A stretch of 64,000 nucleotides of DNA from Aspergillus flavus (lineage: Eukaryota > Ascomycota > Eurotiomycetes > Eurotiales > Aspergillaceae), in contig NC_092404.1 in assembly GCF_009017415.1 (NCBI RefSeq), forward strand, positions 1,674,001 to 1,738,000, given 5' to 3'. The first letter of the stretch is position 1; each line of letters begins with the position of its first letter. The position numbers and the translations under genes are program-made. The notes below the pieces were generated by a model. That model was not told where the DNA came from, did not search any database, and saw nothing but the letters and a program-made list of their open reading frames with translations. This document shows, one piece after another, positions 22,901-34,700 of the stretch.

Positions 22901-23808
22901 TTGGCGAAAAGATCACGGTCCTCACTAGTCTCCAGAGTCTTGATGCTCGTTCCCAAGACTCTCACACCATAACGTTCAAAGATACCCATGCGGTTCATCT
23001 GCACACCCAGGTTCAGAGCGGTCTGTCCACCGAAGGAAAGGAAGATAGCGTCCGGTCTTTCCCTCTCAATGACGTAGGTGACATATTCAGGAGTAACTGG
23101 AAGGTAGTAAACTTCGTCTGCAAGCTTGTGATCGGTCTGAATCGTTGCGATATTAGGGTTGATCAAAACGGACTCCACTCCAGCTTCTTTAAGAGCCTTG
23201 AGAGCCTGGGAGCCTATAACATTCGAAAACCAGCATTAGTTACCGTTATTGAGTTACAATACCCAACCGTCCCGACTGTATCTCGGTCGCCGCTGCGCTC
23301 ATTTCCAACCGATTGGTACAGCTCCCTCGTGCCAGGTTTCGATGTTTAATTGCACAAATGAGGAGATCATCCAATTGGTACAATGGATAGATGATAGCCG
23401 AGGCCGTATCGGATAATATAGATATACTGGACTTTATAACTTACCGGAATAGTCAAACTCTCCAGCCTGTCCGATACTCAGACCACCACTACCGATAACA
23501 AGGACCTTCTTCACATCGACCAGATTGCGACCTGGCTTTACGATGCCACTGGCAAGGTAGCTTTCAGCGGAGGGGGCATTTGTCGACTCCGACGCCAGGC
23601 GACTAATTGCACTAGAGAAGGAGCGAAGCTGCTGGGGCCTCCATGGCGAAGGGGTCTTCTGCTGCAATCGCAGACTCGATGCCGCCGAATGGGCAGTAGT
23701 TTGAGAGGAAAATGGGCGCAGAGCAAGTGTGGATCGGCGAGATTCTGCCAGACAACGCTGACGCAGAAGGGAGGCCGTGGCCTGCCCGCACCGAGTAGTG
23801 AGAACCAT
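19989..23808 (-). CDS. cpa2: Arginine-specific carbamoyl-phosphate synthase, large subunit (mitochondrial)
   Basis: The large chain makes carbamoyl phosphate from bicarbonate, two ATP and ammonia channelled from the small glutaminase chain, for arginine synthesis. Exons 23808-23445, 23213-20158 and 20096-19989, with introns of 231 and 61 nt, give 1175 residues. The first 90 or so residues are rich in Arg, Ser and Ala without acidic residues, a typical mitochondrial presequence. Then comes [24 protein letters not shown], the start of the first synthase half. Both ATP-grasp halves are complete: [18 protein letters not shown] in the first, and [20 protein letters not shown] in the second. The C-terminal MGS-like regulatory domain ends in a short exon ([23 protein letters not shown]). 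No glutaminase or aspartate transcarbamoylase domain is fused, so this is the stand-alone arginine-pathway enzyme rather than the pyrimidine multienzyme. Confidence 0.95.
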
Positions 23809-24902
23809 TGCGCAGGGCGCTGGTATGGAAGGGGAAAAGGAATCTAGAAGTCAATTCCCGGAGATATCCAAGGAAGACGGTGTATGGTCTCTACTGTCGT
23901 TTGACTGTATGAGTCTGCCTTTTTTGGCACCCTGTTATCCCGCTTTATGCCACACGCCCAGTACACAGGGGAGGACTAAAGGAAGAACGGGATGAATGGC
24001 CAGGGAGTTGGGGGGGAAAGTAGAGTAGTCAGAGGTGAAGAAGATAAAGAAAGGACAGAAGGGAAGAAAAAAGGTTAAAAAGGTCTTGGTAGGGCGATGA
24101 GTCAATGCACTACAGTGAGCACTTCTGGAGACACCAAGAAACCAGGATAGACGACATGGAACCCCCGAAAACGCGAAAATGCCCCAACCTCCAAGCCGAT
24201 AAGAGCTCCGGTGTGCGGAGCCATCAGCTTTTTTTGCGTTTTTTCTCTGTCTCTTTTCCCCATCGGGATGCGGCAGGGTCACCGCCCGATAGTGCCACCA
24301 ATCAGAGGGCTGTACTAGGGCTGCGGTAAGTGCAGGAGATCATAAAGACCAGAGCTGCAAAAGACACTAGACTCTCTAGTTCCTGGCGGCGCTAACCACT
24401 TTACGCCTAGTTGTATGAGTCAATGGCCTACTATGGAGAACCGGGTATGGGGACTCTTGAATCTTGAATAATGATAACTCATAATGCCGGTTGAGATATT
24501 CAAGATTATAATTTACCATGACCCATTGGAATTGATCTTCACCATCAATGGTTTGGTTGACCAGCCAAATCCCCCCTCAATGGCTCTGAAAATCAGGGTC
24601 AAGGGCTGCAAATCCTCGCACAAAAAAAATTTTTGACTAAATTGCAGATCAGCCCTCTTTGCAGGATTCTATCAGTTGAGTGGTGTCTCCGCTACAGAGT
24701 GCTCGCTACCGCGCTAATGGCAGCTAAGCACGGGAACACCGGCATTCGGAGTCCCCACGTTATCTTTTGGAACCAATGTTGGCATACATTGCCGGAAGTA
24801 CATCCCTGCTATTATTTCCCATCGAATCATGGTTTCTTGACAAGATAAGATGTACTTTCTTAGTTCAGGGTTGCTACTAGCTTGTTCCATCTAATGGCTC
24901 TA
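23809..24902. promoter_or_regulatory. CPS large-subunit promoter region
   Basis: This 1.1-kb spacer lies upstream of the arginine gene and holds two exact TGAGTCA sites, at 24098-24104 and 24416-24422, which are 290 and 608 bp upstream of the start codon. TGAGTCA is the Gcn4/CpcA/CPC1 consensus of general amino-acid (cross-pathway) control. No other gene is seen. Confidence 0.65.
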
Positions 24903-26501
24903 TCATTCCGTGACTCCTATTTGTCCGTCAAGCTTAGCCCATGGCCCTTTAGCCCTTGGTCTCGCGTGCGACCTGGATGACTCTGCCTCATCTTGTTCTA
25001 CCTTGTTCCGCAAAACCTCCTCTAGATCCTGGTTTAATATGCCGTAAACTTCTTGCAAGGCCTGCTCCGCATCTTGGGCGGCTTCGATACCGTCTTCCAG
25101 GTTGTGTTCCACATTTTCGCGTTCACTGGTCCCTGCCGCTTCCGACGCAAAGGCCCATGCTTCAGCTAGTGCAACGACCTCATCAGGTTTGGCTGGCTCC
25201 ACCGGCGTAGTAGGATAACGGGCATTTATAGCCGCAGTCGCATGTTTAAATCGTGGCTGCCGAGCAGGCATAGGGTACTCCGGAAGAAGGCGACTTTCAT
25301 CTCTCAGCCGATTCAGGATGCGCAGAGTCGTGGATTTTTCTTTTGCAAGAGTCCCAGTCAGGTAGAATTTCTGCAAAGCTAGTGCCCGTTGGCATTTCGA
25401 AAGTGGGAGGAGTTGCTCATCCGCAAAAGATAGGACATCCACTGGCTCTAAGGTTGGCGTTTCCTCTGGAGTAGTTTTTCGTTTCTCAGTGGGGCGACTT
25501 GCAGGTTGCACAGAGCTGGTACCAATGGGCTGGCACGCCCTAGAGGCAGCATCGAGAAGACGCTTGCGAGCATCAACGTAGGCGGCATACTGTTCTGCGA
25601 TCTGTGCTTTCTGGTCTTCCAGCAAATTGGCCGACTTCTCGATTTCCTCGGGAGGCAACTCCTGAACAGGACCATCCTCGTTGTTCCCAACACTCCCCAA
25701 TTTTTCCTCGACCCATTGTACCAAGACATCTCGGGTTTTCTGGAGCGCAGTAACCTTCGCGCCAGAGGCAATACCATCATTCTCAGAACCATCCTCAGTA
25801 TCATGCTGCGCCTTCAGCTCCTCAAGTAGTCTCTTTTCTCTCTCTAACTGATATCTCGCGCGTATCACGGCCCTTTCAAGGTTATGCATCAAGTCCTCAA
25901 TTCCAATCTCGGAAGCGCATCCATTCTGATCTTCTTCCAAATCTAGCTGCAGGGCAGACTGTTGGCTGCGATTTCCTATACGATCAAAGTCCTCTGGTTT
26001 GATTATATCTCGATTCTTAAGCTCTTCCAAATAACGCTGAAAGACTTGGAGCTTCGCATGTTGGCGACGGTCACGGAGTAGTTCGAGATAAGCTCGGAGT
26101 TCTGAGTTAGGGTCAACGCGGTGTGCGTTGACGCCACCAGAAGGTTGGCCCTGTGTCTTCCCAGAAGTATACCTCTCGGACACCAAACGGTACTCCTTCC
26201 TTGCGTTCACATTTGCCTTCAATGCTAGTAGATATTCCTTTCTTAGCCCCGTCAATTCTGGAGGAATATGCTTCACATCGACGACGGCATCTTGAGGTAC
26301 GCATAAAGAGAGATGAGATCGGGCATGGGCATTTGGGTAGTCTGGATTATCATCGGCAAACGTAATTTGTGATCGGAGGTAGGAGGTTAAGACTTGTCGA
26401 ATGCGTAGTGCTTCCTGGCGACTTTTGATGTAAGGAGCAAGCGGTTTTGCGAAGGCAGGAATGTGCGCAGGGATAGCGGAGTCGTCATTGTGATGGGCCA
26501 T
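24903..26501 (-). CDS. Conserved-looking coiled-coil protein of unknown function
   Basis: This is a single uninterrupted 532-residue frame opening with ATG at 26501. I do not recognise the family. The N-terminus (residues 1-120) has ordered-looking helices (HIPAFAKPLAPYIKSRQEALRIRQVLTSYL). Residues about 120-290 contain long charged helices such as ELRAYLELLRDRRQHAKLQVF and RARYQLEREKRLLEELKAQHD, which predict coiled coil. Further helices run to about 350 (EQYAAYVDARKRLLDAASRA). A Pro/Thr-rich linker separates them from a C-terminal helical part that ends with a basic RSHARPRAKGPWAKLDG. There are no membrane spans, signal peptide or catalytic motif. The architecture resembles cytoskeletal or kinetochore adaptor subunits, such as augmin-like proteins, but this is only a shape argument. 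Confidence 0.75.
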   Translation of the reverse strand: MAHHNDDSAIPAHIPAFAKPLAPYIKSRQEALRIRQVLTSYLRSQITFADDNPDYPNAHARSHLSLCVPQDAVVDVKHIPPELTGLRKEYLLALKANVNARKEYRLVSERYTSGKTQGQPSGGVNAHRVDPNSELRAYLELLRDRRQHAKLQVFQRYLEELKNRDIIKPEDFDRIGNRSQQSALQLDLEEDQNGCASEIGIEDLMHNLERAVIRARYQLEREKRLLEELKAQHDTEDGSENDGIASGAKVTALQKTRDVLVQWVEEKLGSVGNNEDGPVQELPPEEIEKSANLLEDQKAQIAEQYAAYVDARKRLLDAASRACQPIGTSSVQPASRPTEKRKTTPEETPTLEPVDVLSFADEQLLPLSKCQRALALQKFYLTGTLAKEKSTTLRILNRLRDESRLLPEYPMPARQPRFKHATAAINARYPTTPVEPAKPDEVVALAEAWAFASEAAGTSERENVEHNLEDGIEAAQDAEQALQEVYGILNQDLEEVLRNKVEQDEAESSRSHARPRAKGPWAKLDGQIGVTE

Positions 26502-27550
26502 AGATGGGCGTAGGTATGAGCGGTGGAGGTCCAGCGCCGTAATCTGAAACGTCGAGGGGGAAACTTATTCCTGTTGACGGCTCTCTGAAGGTATGATATT
26601 CAATACCCCGGATTCAAGTTGTTTGTTTCTCTTGTTTGTTTGATGATGCCACTTGACATTAGGTAAGCCAGCCCACGGCTCAGTGATCCACGTGATTGGT
26701 GCCGGCCAGCGTTGTTTTCTGTATACAGAATGATAGTACACATTCGTACCTACGTCGTATGAATTTATCGAATTGTATGGGGTCGATGTGGAGCGAGACG
26801 GTGTGAGGCGAATTGTTCTAAATTAAGAAGCCTTCTCGCCTCGCAGATGTGGTGCTGTTAGTTTCAACATGTTTGAGACAGGAAAATATAGACCAAAAAT
26901 ATATACCTCCCCAGATTTAACAATCACACACTTTAGTTGTCTAATATTAGCAGTAGGTCATACTCACTAAAAAAGACATCAGTACCACCGTGCCCCTCTT
27001 CGAGCCATTCCGTCAGCGATCATGTAGATACTTGGTTGCAGTAACCAACCAAAACCAAAGATACCCTGGTTCGGATCTTCGGGCAACTGTTTCAAGGATC
27101 CTTAGCCCTGTCATTTCATTGTTTAGTGCAAAATGAGTAATAAAGTAAAGCCTCGGGTCCGGAGGAGAAATATGGACAACTCTAAAACGAACTGGCCCTC
27201 CTTTCATCGTTAGACAGGCAGAAAACATTACCAGAGCTCGATCAAGTTGCATTGTTGATAGGTCTCATGCATGCGCACTGTTAATAAGGTATCTGGGCTG
27301 GGAATTCTTTCTTTTGCAGCTCAAAGAGTGGTCCTGGGGTTTGGTATGCTTTGACCCTTTGGAATCTCAATCAAGGGGGGAGGGGATTTCTCTTGTCGTT
27401 AACTTTCATATATAGTCCGTCTACTTACTCCTCTCTCTCTTGTACGGTAACATCCACCCCTTCGCTTCTACTTGAACGAATTTATCGCTCAACTTTCTGG
27501 TCTTTTCCCCATCGGTCCCAATCTCGTGATCTATCATAATCCTTCATAGA
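26502..27550. other. Divergent intergenic region
   Basis: About 1.05 kb between the divergent starts of two unidentified coiled-coil genes. The frame at 27013-27252 (minus) has no support. Pyrimidine-rich DNA at 27370-27530 probably belongs to the promoter and leader of the downstream plus-strand gene. Confidence 0.5.
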
Positions 27551-28616
27551 ATGGCACCAGAATTGGCCTCCGTGCCCATTTCTACTCCAAGATCACGGCC
27601 CCGAGCTGCCACGGCGATGCAACCAGCCACTACACCGCCAGCCATCTCTTCTCGACGTCCGTCGCAAGTAATGAGTCCTCCTGCTCTCCCACTTGCGCCG
27701 GTTGCATATACAGGGAGCTCTGGGCCTGGAGGCAATGACCATGGCAGTGTGAGATCGGCTTCCGGTAAGCTGCCATTTTCGCTTTAGATTGGAACTCTCG
27801 AGCTGAACTACTTCAAGGCCCACTGAGACATCCAAAGCCCCTCACGCCGTCCGACATCCACTCGATGCTTGAACAAGAACAAGAGGCAATGGTATTCAAA
27901 TTTAACAGCCCATAAGGTCGCATATACGTACTGACTTGAGCTCAAAGGTTAATCGTCTATCAAGAGAGTTGTCTCTGCTCCGACAACAGACAGCTTCTGT
28001 CGCATCGACAACATCCTCTACATCTACCACCCTCAACGAGCCGTCAGATACCCTGCAGGCTTCTTACTTATCTTCCTCAGCGCATTCCACTGTATCACGG
28101 CGCCACCGTTCCTCGTCAAGCCTGAGCTCCTCGTACATCCCAGCCGTCCAGGGCTCAAGAACAGGAAGCGGTGCTGGGATCACTCCCTCGCGAGATGTTC
28201 CTTTAACGTCTTCCCGTCCGGGTCGGAGTCGAGAGCCGTCCTTTACCTCTCCGCGACAGTCAGAAGGAACGCTGCCACTATTTCCTGCATCAGCACAGCA
28301 GCCACAAAGTGATCAATTCTCGAATTTTGTCTCCGGGCCGCATCCGTACCCCCATCGTAACTCGCTCTCTCAACAACGGTCACGAACTACTTCTATATCC
28401 CGCCCGGATGAGATAGCACGACAACGTGGGGAGTTGGAGATACTCAAGCGGGAAAATGAAGGACTCCGGCGCCGTGTTCGAGATCTTGAGCTCGTTCTTC
28501 GAAAACATCGCGAACAGGAGCCGGATGCGACAGACCAAGTAGCATCTGGAACCATTGCAGCTATTACAGATGTGTTGGACAATGCTTCCGTAACAAAAGT
28601 GGATGGTACCAACTGA
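27551..28616 (+). CDS. Ser-rich protein with C-terminal coiled coil, function unknown
   Basis: Three exons, 27551-27764, 27818-27891 and 27948-28616, with 53- and 56-nt introns, give 318 residues. The N-terminal 70 residues are Pro/Ala/Ser-rich and look disordered. Exon 2 encodes PLRHPKPLTPSDIHSMLEQE, which joins in frame to EQEAMVNRLSRELSLLRQQT. This is a short amphipathic stretch that looks like a conserved protein-binding motif. A long Ser/Thr-rich region follows, then a leucine heptad segment (LEILKRENEGLRRRVRDLEL, about residues 265-284). The exon 1-2 join depends on the donor CCGGTAAGC and acceptor TTCAAG. I cannot name the family. The C-terminal coil suggests dimerisation. Confidence 0.72.
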
Positions 28617-29041
28617 GGCGGCGAAGAAACCCTCTTTGTTATTGTTGAGTGATTATCTGTTTAGTTAGGAAGGAGGGTCCTAGAGGGATCCAGGAACAGG
28701 TAATGCTAAGAAATTGTCTATTCGCTTTCGCTCGCATTCTTAGCCATTCTTCCACCCGCCGATCCGCTATTCATTCTCTTTTTCTTCGGAAAATACTTCT
28801 GCCTTCTAGCACCAGCCATCCACATCATAATTACTTGCCGTCACATGTTGATGACGACTCCCCACTGTGGCTGTGCAACGTGCCCCTCTCTCCCACGTCA
28901 TCTGTGGCTCGACTGCTCCGCTCAAATAAATACTCCTGAATTGTTCTTCCATTCCTATAACTCTCTATTATTTCAATTGCACCCCTCTTGATATACCGAT
29001 CTTGATATATTCTCTACCGAAAACCACATTCCATCGTCACC
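28617..29041. promoter_or_regulatory. Promoter and leader of the Vip1-like RRM gene
   Basis: 425 bp between tandem plus-strand genes. The last 150 bp are pyrimidine-rich, as is usual for a fungal leader. Nothing else is recognised. Confidence 0.45.
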
Positions 29042-30035
29042 ATGTCTGAACGCAGCACAGTCCATGTCTCGGGCATCGCGCCTGCCACCTCCGAGAAGGA
29101 AGTCCGGGACTTCTTTAGCTTCTGGTAAGATCACACTCTTTTTATGTTTCTAGACATTTGACACGACTAACAGCTATATAGTGGCAAGATTACCTCCATC
29201 TCTGTGACTCCAGTTTCTGGTGAGCCAGGTGCTTCCAAGTCCGCAACCGTGACTTTCGAGAAAGAAGCGTAAGCCTTACCCCGCACTAGCTCGCTGGCTC
29301 TTATAATCCGAGCTTTGAAAGACGACCTTGGATGGAATTCACTAACTATGGTTTAGGGCTGCCAAGACTGCCTTGCTTCTGGATCAAACTCAGCTGGGAG
29401 GTTCTGCAGTGCACGTCGAGGCTGCCCAGACCCTCGACGACATCGCCGGTTCCCAGGCCGCCAGTGCAGGAGAGGCCAGGGATGAGAACCACCATGAGAT
29501 CTCGCAGGAAGACAAGCCCAAGTCCCGAATCTTCGCCGAGTACCTTGCTCACGGCTATGCACTGAGCGACAACGCAATCCAGAAGGCTATTGCCCTCGAC
29601 CAGAAGCACGGTTTCTCCAACCGCTTCACCTCGGCTCTGTCCAACTTTGATCAGAAGTACAAGGCCACGGACCGCGCCAGAGGAATTGATGAGAGCTACA
29701 AGATCAGCGACAAGGCTGCCACTGGTTGGCACGGACTCCACTCATACTTCGAAAAGGCTCTTGGTACACCATCAGGTCAAAAGCTTCGTGATTTCTACGT
29801 CCAGACCGATAAGCAGGTGCGGGACATCCACGCTGAGGCCAGGCGCTTGGCAGACCTGAAGAGTGGAAAGACCACTCATGAGGGTGAGGCCCCAGCTGCC
29901 GGTGCAGAGGCCTCCGGTGCCGTTCCCGCAGCTGCTGCTCCTGCGGCTCCTGCGGCTCCCGCTGCCCCAGCCGAACCTGCCCCTGCGGCGAGCCAGCCCG
30001 CTGGAACCACTGCCCCTGCCGAGCCTAAGGCATAA
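29042..30035 (+). CDS. RRM-domain protein, Vip1-like
   Basis: Exons 29042-29124, 29182-29268 and 29357-30035, with 57- and 88-nt introns, encode 282 residues. An N-terminal RNA-recognition motif starts STVHVSGIAPATSEKEVRDF, continues with GKITSISVTPV, and has the RNP1-like segment KSATVTFEKEAAAKTALLL. The central part (KSRIFAEYLAHGYALSDNAI and RARGIDESYKISDKAATGWH) is helical and conserved in the fungal Vip1 family, named after fission yeast Vip1. The last 55 residues are an Ala/Pro-rich low-complexity tail. Codon use is strongly biased, suggesting high expression. The RNA target and role are not established from the sequence. Confidence 0.88.
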
Positions 30036-30474
30036 TGAATTGACGACGTACTGAATTTAAACTGGGATGCTGTCTGATTTGTGTTTCCTGTATTCTGATG
30101 TGCGTTTTTGAACAAGCTGTCTGGAACAGGCTTATGTCAAATAGCTACTATTCTAATCAGTTATTCTTCGAATACCACTGTGCTTAGTACCAAGCTGCAG
30201 AATGAAAAATTATCTTTGAAGATCATTGCATTGGGCAAACATGATCCACAAAACAAAACAAAGTAGATATAGTATATATTAAACTTCTCTTGCGCAGCAA
30301 TAGTAGAATACACCAAGCACCTTACAACCACCTTCCAAGCTATCTAGACTTAAACTTAAAAAGAAAATAAAAGAAAATAAAAAAGCCTTTCTAATCCATT
30401 CACTCATATTGAAAAAGGAACCCAATCATGAAAAATTACATATATGTAAACAACATCACACATCAGTCAGTCTA
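30036..30474. other. Convergent 3' intergenic region
   Basis: 440 bp between the Vip1-like gene and the convergent 72-aa gene. It is AT-rich, with A-rich blocks around 30360-30380. No gene is seen. Confidence 0.5.
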
Positions 30475-30693
30475 TTAATTCCCCGTCCCCTTCTCAAACT
30501 TCTTCGCCTCGATATCCTCCAAGGGATGTTTCGGGTTACTCTCGAGTCCATGGAGCTTAGTATCCTCCGACGCTCCCTTAGAATCACCATGGATGCCATG
30601 CTGGGTGTGACCCGAGGCAACGGGGTCCTGTTGCTGGGCGCCGGTTTGTTTCTCCGGGGGAGGAGACTGGCGGCCGGAGTTGGGGGCAGACAT
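30475..30693 (-). CDS. Small hydrophilic protein, 72 residues, function unknown
   Basis: This is a single-exon frame with an ATG and a full stop. The product is highly polar: MSAPNSGRQSPPPEKQTGAQ at the start, then Gln, Gly and His residues. It ends with a charged, conserved-looking segment (ESNPKHPLEDIEAKKFEKGT). No signal peptide or membrane segment is present. Small disordered proteins of this kind are common in filamentous fungi, and some are stress- or conidiation-linked. I do not assign a role. The polar, coherent composition and good C-ending codon use make a real gene likely. Confidence 0.7.
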   Translation of the reverse strand: MSAPNSGRQSPPPEKQTGAQQQDPVASGHTQHGIHGDSKGASEDTKLHGLESNPKHPLEDIEAKKFEKGTGN

Positions 30694-31768
30694 TTTTGGT
30701 GTTTTGGATTTGTTGTTTCGAGTGTAGAGAGTAGAGGGAGGTGAGTTGTACTCTGGGAGGGTTGTATGGTTAGATTTTGTAGAGATTTGGACGGTGGGGG
30801 GTGTTGCGTACTGAACCTGGACTTTGGTTTTTGGGGTGTGTGAGATGAAGGGGTGGTTTGTTGTCTGGAAGGATGGAATTGGGTGAGGATTTGGTGTTTA
30901 AGTAACTGCCATTGTGTTTAGGAACTGAGATTTATGATGCCAAGTTAGTCGTTGTATCATCATGATGACGTCTGTCTGGTGGTATCAGGTTCCACTGCTG
31001 GTGATGGTGTACACCGGCGTTGAAAGTTAGCTATCTTATGTTGAGGCATATTGTCATTGATGCCCTACGTTTCGCCATGTGGCAGAACATTTTAGGCCGT
31101 GAAAGGTGTGCTATATGAGATTCAGGTCATGAACTCATGGGAGTTGTGCAATATCTGATATTTACTTCGGTACATGTTCGGATGCAGATTGTGATGGCGT
31201 CATACGTCATATTGTTTGCTCTGTTTGCTTAGCATACCACGTGATCTATGTAACATGCGAGAATTGGTTGAATGAGTATGGAATCCGCTCCGGAGATAGT
31301 TTCCGGCTTGTTTTGATATTTCTTTCTTAAGACTGACTGTCTTGGTTTGTCTCCCGAGCATGAAATTGGATGATCTGGGTCATCTGGATATGGGCATCGG
31401 TCAACTGACGGAATTAATTGGGGATATCAGTGTTTGTAAATGCGTGGAGTACAATTGGAATGAGGCATAGTGAAGAGAAGACTTTTGGGGACATTCGGAG
31501 GAACGACAACCATGGATAACGGTAATGATTGCGTCAAGGAAAAGGAAACGATCTAAACAACAAAAGAAACAAAAGAAAAAGGCGTTATAGCGTATCCAGC
31601 CTGTCGCTCCATTAGACCGGCGACCTGAGATATCTCAAAAAGGTGAAGGCTGCTCCAAAAACAGACATTCGAACTGGATTGGCATCTTTTATATCGTCAT
31701 CGGCATCCAACAGAAGTCAACTGGTTCATTTCGTCGACCTGCTGGCTTCTTTTAGTTCTTTTATATTT
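30694..31768. other. Upstream region of the 72-aa gene
   Basis: About 1.07 kb without a supportable coding region, covering the promoter of the small gene and the 3' flank of the karyopherin gene. The plus-strand frame at 31643-31861 overlaps the karyopherin's last exon and is a shadow. Confidence 0.5.
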
Positions 31769-34700
31769 CTAATTTCCATTGGTCTGGATCCCCGCTGCCG
31801 CAGCTTCTGCGTTGGCAGCAGCCAAAGCCTTGGCATCGGCTTCATGGAAGACAGCCTGTAGCACTTGCTGCTCCTCCGGATTCAGGATCTTCGTCAAGTT
31901 CTCATACAGTTGTGGCTGTTCCTGCTGAAGACCTGTAACATAGTTAGCTAACGGATTTCGATGCGTGGAAAATGGATGATACATACCCATGAAGACGTGC
32001 TTGAAAAGGCCATATGGCTCGATCTTGTCCAATGGGGTCTCGAGAAGGCTTTCCTCGTCCAAGTCATCCTCATCATCATCTGCAAAGGAGCCGAACTTCT
32101 GGGCCTATTTATCCAGTCAGTCGATAAAATTCCACGACGTTCGCAGATGAGCTAGCTCACCTCTTTATTCAAGAAATCAAGGTATGCGGCGCTCTCATCT
32201 TGAACATCGCCCTCAGGGCCACCCTCGGTCTCATCTTGATCGGTCCACTCAATTTCTCCATCCCAGTCGTTATCCTCATCACCCTCGTCATCCTCGTCGT
32301 CGAAGGTGAAGTCTGACTCTTTAGTTGCATCTTCGCGGTCTGTGCAGCGTAAGTATTATATCTCAAGGGGGCAAGGGAAGCAACATACTCTTAAGCGCAG
32401 CAGGCAGTGTCTGGAAAAGCCTGGTCACTCCCTGAAGCAATCTAGGCCAACCTTGCTGCACACTCGCGGGAACATCGCCAGCGTTCAATGTCAGAAGCGA
32501 GCTAATTGCTGCAATGGAGAGCTTCTTGTCATGAACTCTGCGGAAGTTGTCGATGTTGGAGAACCAGGCGCTGAAGAACTTGTTCGTCCAGCCCTTAGCC
32601 TCCAGAACCTGAAGACTGAGAACAGGATTATAATAGATAGCGTTAATCACCATCTCAATCAGATGGATGCGGTAGGATTTAGTCTTCGCCTCGTCAGCGT
32701 CGAGCACGCGCATCGGCAACTCAATGAACAGAGGGATGTATTGGTCAATGCCGCCGCGAAGGTTCAGCATCACAGTCTCTGCTAGCTTGCAACCGCAGAT
32801 CCGGTCCACACCGCCAACCTTCTCATCGCGGAAGATGTCTTCAACCATACTGACAACAGCCGCAAGGTAGGCTGGGTTCTGAACCATCATCTGAGAGCCA
32901 TATGCGACATAGTTGTCAAGTGCGGGCAGCATGTCCTCCAAGTACAATTCAGCGCCCGCTTTGAAGGTCTTGTGAATAAGCTCGAACGCTTGCCACATAG
33001 TGGGAGAGATGGACTTAGATGCAAAGGTGCAACTGTCGATAATCTCGAAGATCTCGTTGTAGAGGTCATATAGCTTGTTCTCAAGCGTGATGCTGATGAC
33101 AGGCATGAGAATCGTTTCGAGGTGCAGAAGCACATCGGGGGTGCTCTCCAGAGTGAGAATGAGGGTTCCAATAGTCTGCAAGACACCAAGGGCAGTGATA
33201 CTCTTATCATCCAAGAAGTCACCATATTCATCGTCGCCCTTGGCGGCGTTTCTTTCCAGAAGTTCACCAACAATACGCATGTATGTGTCACGAAGCTGCT
33301 CGCTCAATGCCACAGCGAACGGAGTGAGCTCAGCAGAGAACACTTCGACGAAATCTTCCATAACGTTGGCCAAGGCATCCACATCGACCTCATTGGCGAG
33401 TTTGAGAAGCTGCTGCATGATCTGAGGAATGTTCTGCTGCATCGAAGTGCGAATGATATCGTGGCGGATAAGGGGTTGCAAAGCAAGGGCCGCTTCAACC
33501 CTGACAGGAAGTTCAGGATCGGTCATCGATTCAAGGATATTGCGATAGATGATCATGAGGTTGTTCGGATCCTGGAAGTCGAGCTGCTCAAACTTCTCTA
33601 AAGTGTCGCATGCGCGAGCTCTGAGGAAGCCGTGAGGACTGCGGAATTCAGGGAAGACGTGACGGACAAAGAAGTATTCAACCTGATCCGCGATAGGGCT
33701 CTTCTTTCCAAGGATAACTGAAGCCAAGGAACCAATCATCCGCAGGGCACCTTCTTTCTCCCTAGGAAGCTTCTGGTCATCTGGAGCAGCCTCGTACTTG
33801 CTGACGACGCCGTTGACGAACGTAAGGATCGAGAATGTCTGCTTCTTGCGATTCTTCGTGAGAGCGACAAGGAAGTTTGTTGCTGCAACATCGGGCGCGG
33901 AAACCTCCTCGTAGTAGTTCAGCTTACGGTGGAGATACTCGGAGGGGTCGGTCTGGAACAGTTCAATGTCTTCGTCGGATTGGCAAAGGATAGGGAAGAT
34001 GAAGTGAGCGATCAAGTTGTCCATGTGTGGCTTGAGGTGGTCCCACATCGCCTTCGGTTTGACACATTCTTCCATATAGACCAAAGTGTAGGCGAGGGCA
34101 GGGTTGCTAAGCCACTGGCCCTTGGAAACCCACTTATCGATTTCCTGCAGATATCCCTTGAGAATTTCCGGAGCGAAGGTGGCAATGAAGTTCTTGGCAT
34201 ACTGGGTATAATCAGGCGTGCTCGACTTGGTCATTGTGGTGGGGTTTCCGTATCTATGAAAATTAGGAAGTGCTAATCTCTCTCAACGCAAAATACTCAC
34301 CTGATAAAGAGGCGGTTCAGGTTGGCGTAGGACCATTTCTTACACTTCCACCAGTGGTTAAGCTCCCTCTCTTCCTTAGATTCCAACATGGAGTTTGCAG
34401 GAGGATCTTTTGCGATAATTCTGAGGAACAGTGTGCACCAGTCGACAGTCGCTTGATGTGTTTGCAGGAACGGTGAGAGCTCGAACTATTCATTTTCAGT
34501 CAGCCCTAATCCAATGTTCGTCTCCAAAGTTTAGTTCACCCACGTAAATGGCATGTTTGTAGGACTTGACGACAATTCGGAGCATCTCAGCAGCCTCCAA
34601 ACTTTCTTCATCGACAAGTTTCAAGCCGATGTTAAGCAGCTGAGGGAACGTATGCTCAACAATCTTATCAAACTCCTCCCTCTTCTCACCAGCCTTAAAT

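Noticed and set aside
20143..23349. Several long plus-strand frames antisense to the CPS gene (for example 22444-23349)
   Set aside because: They mirror the codon bias of cpa2, have no motifs, and overlap a well-supported gene throughout.
23341..23430. tRNA-like look within CPS intron 1 (short T/A-box-like words)
   Set aside because: It cannot be folded into acceptor, D, anticodon and T arms, and the GTTCRANYC B-box is absent.
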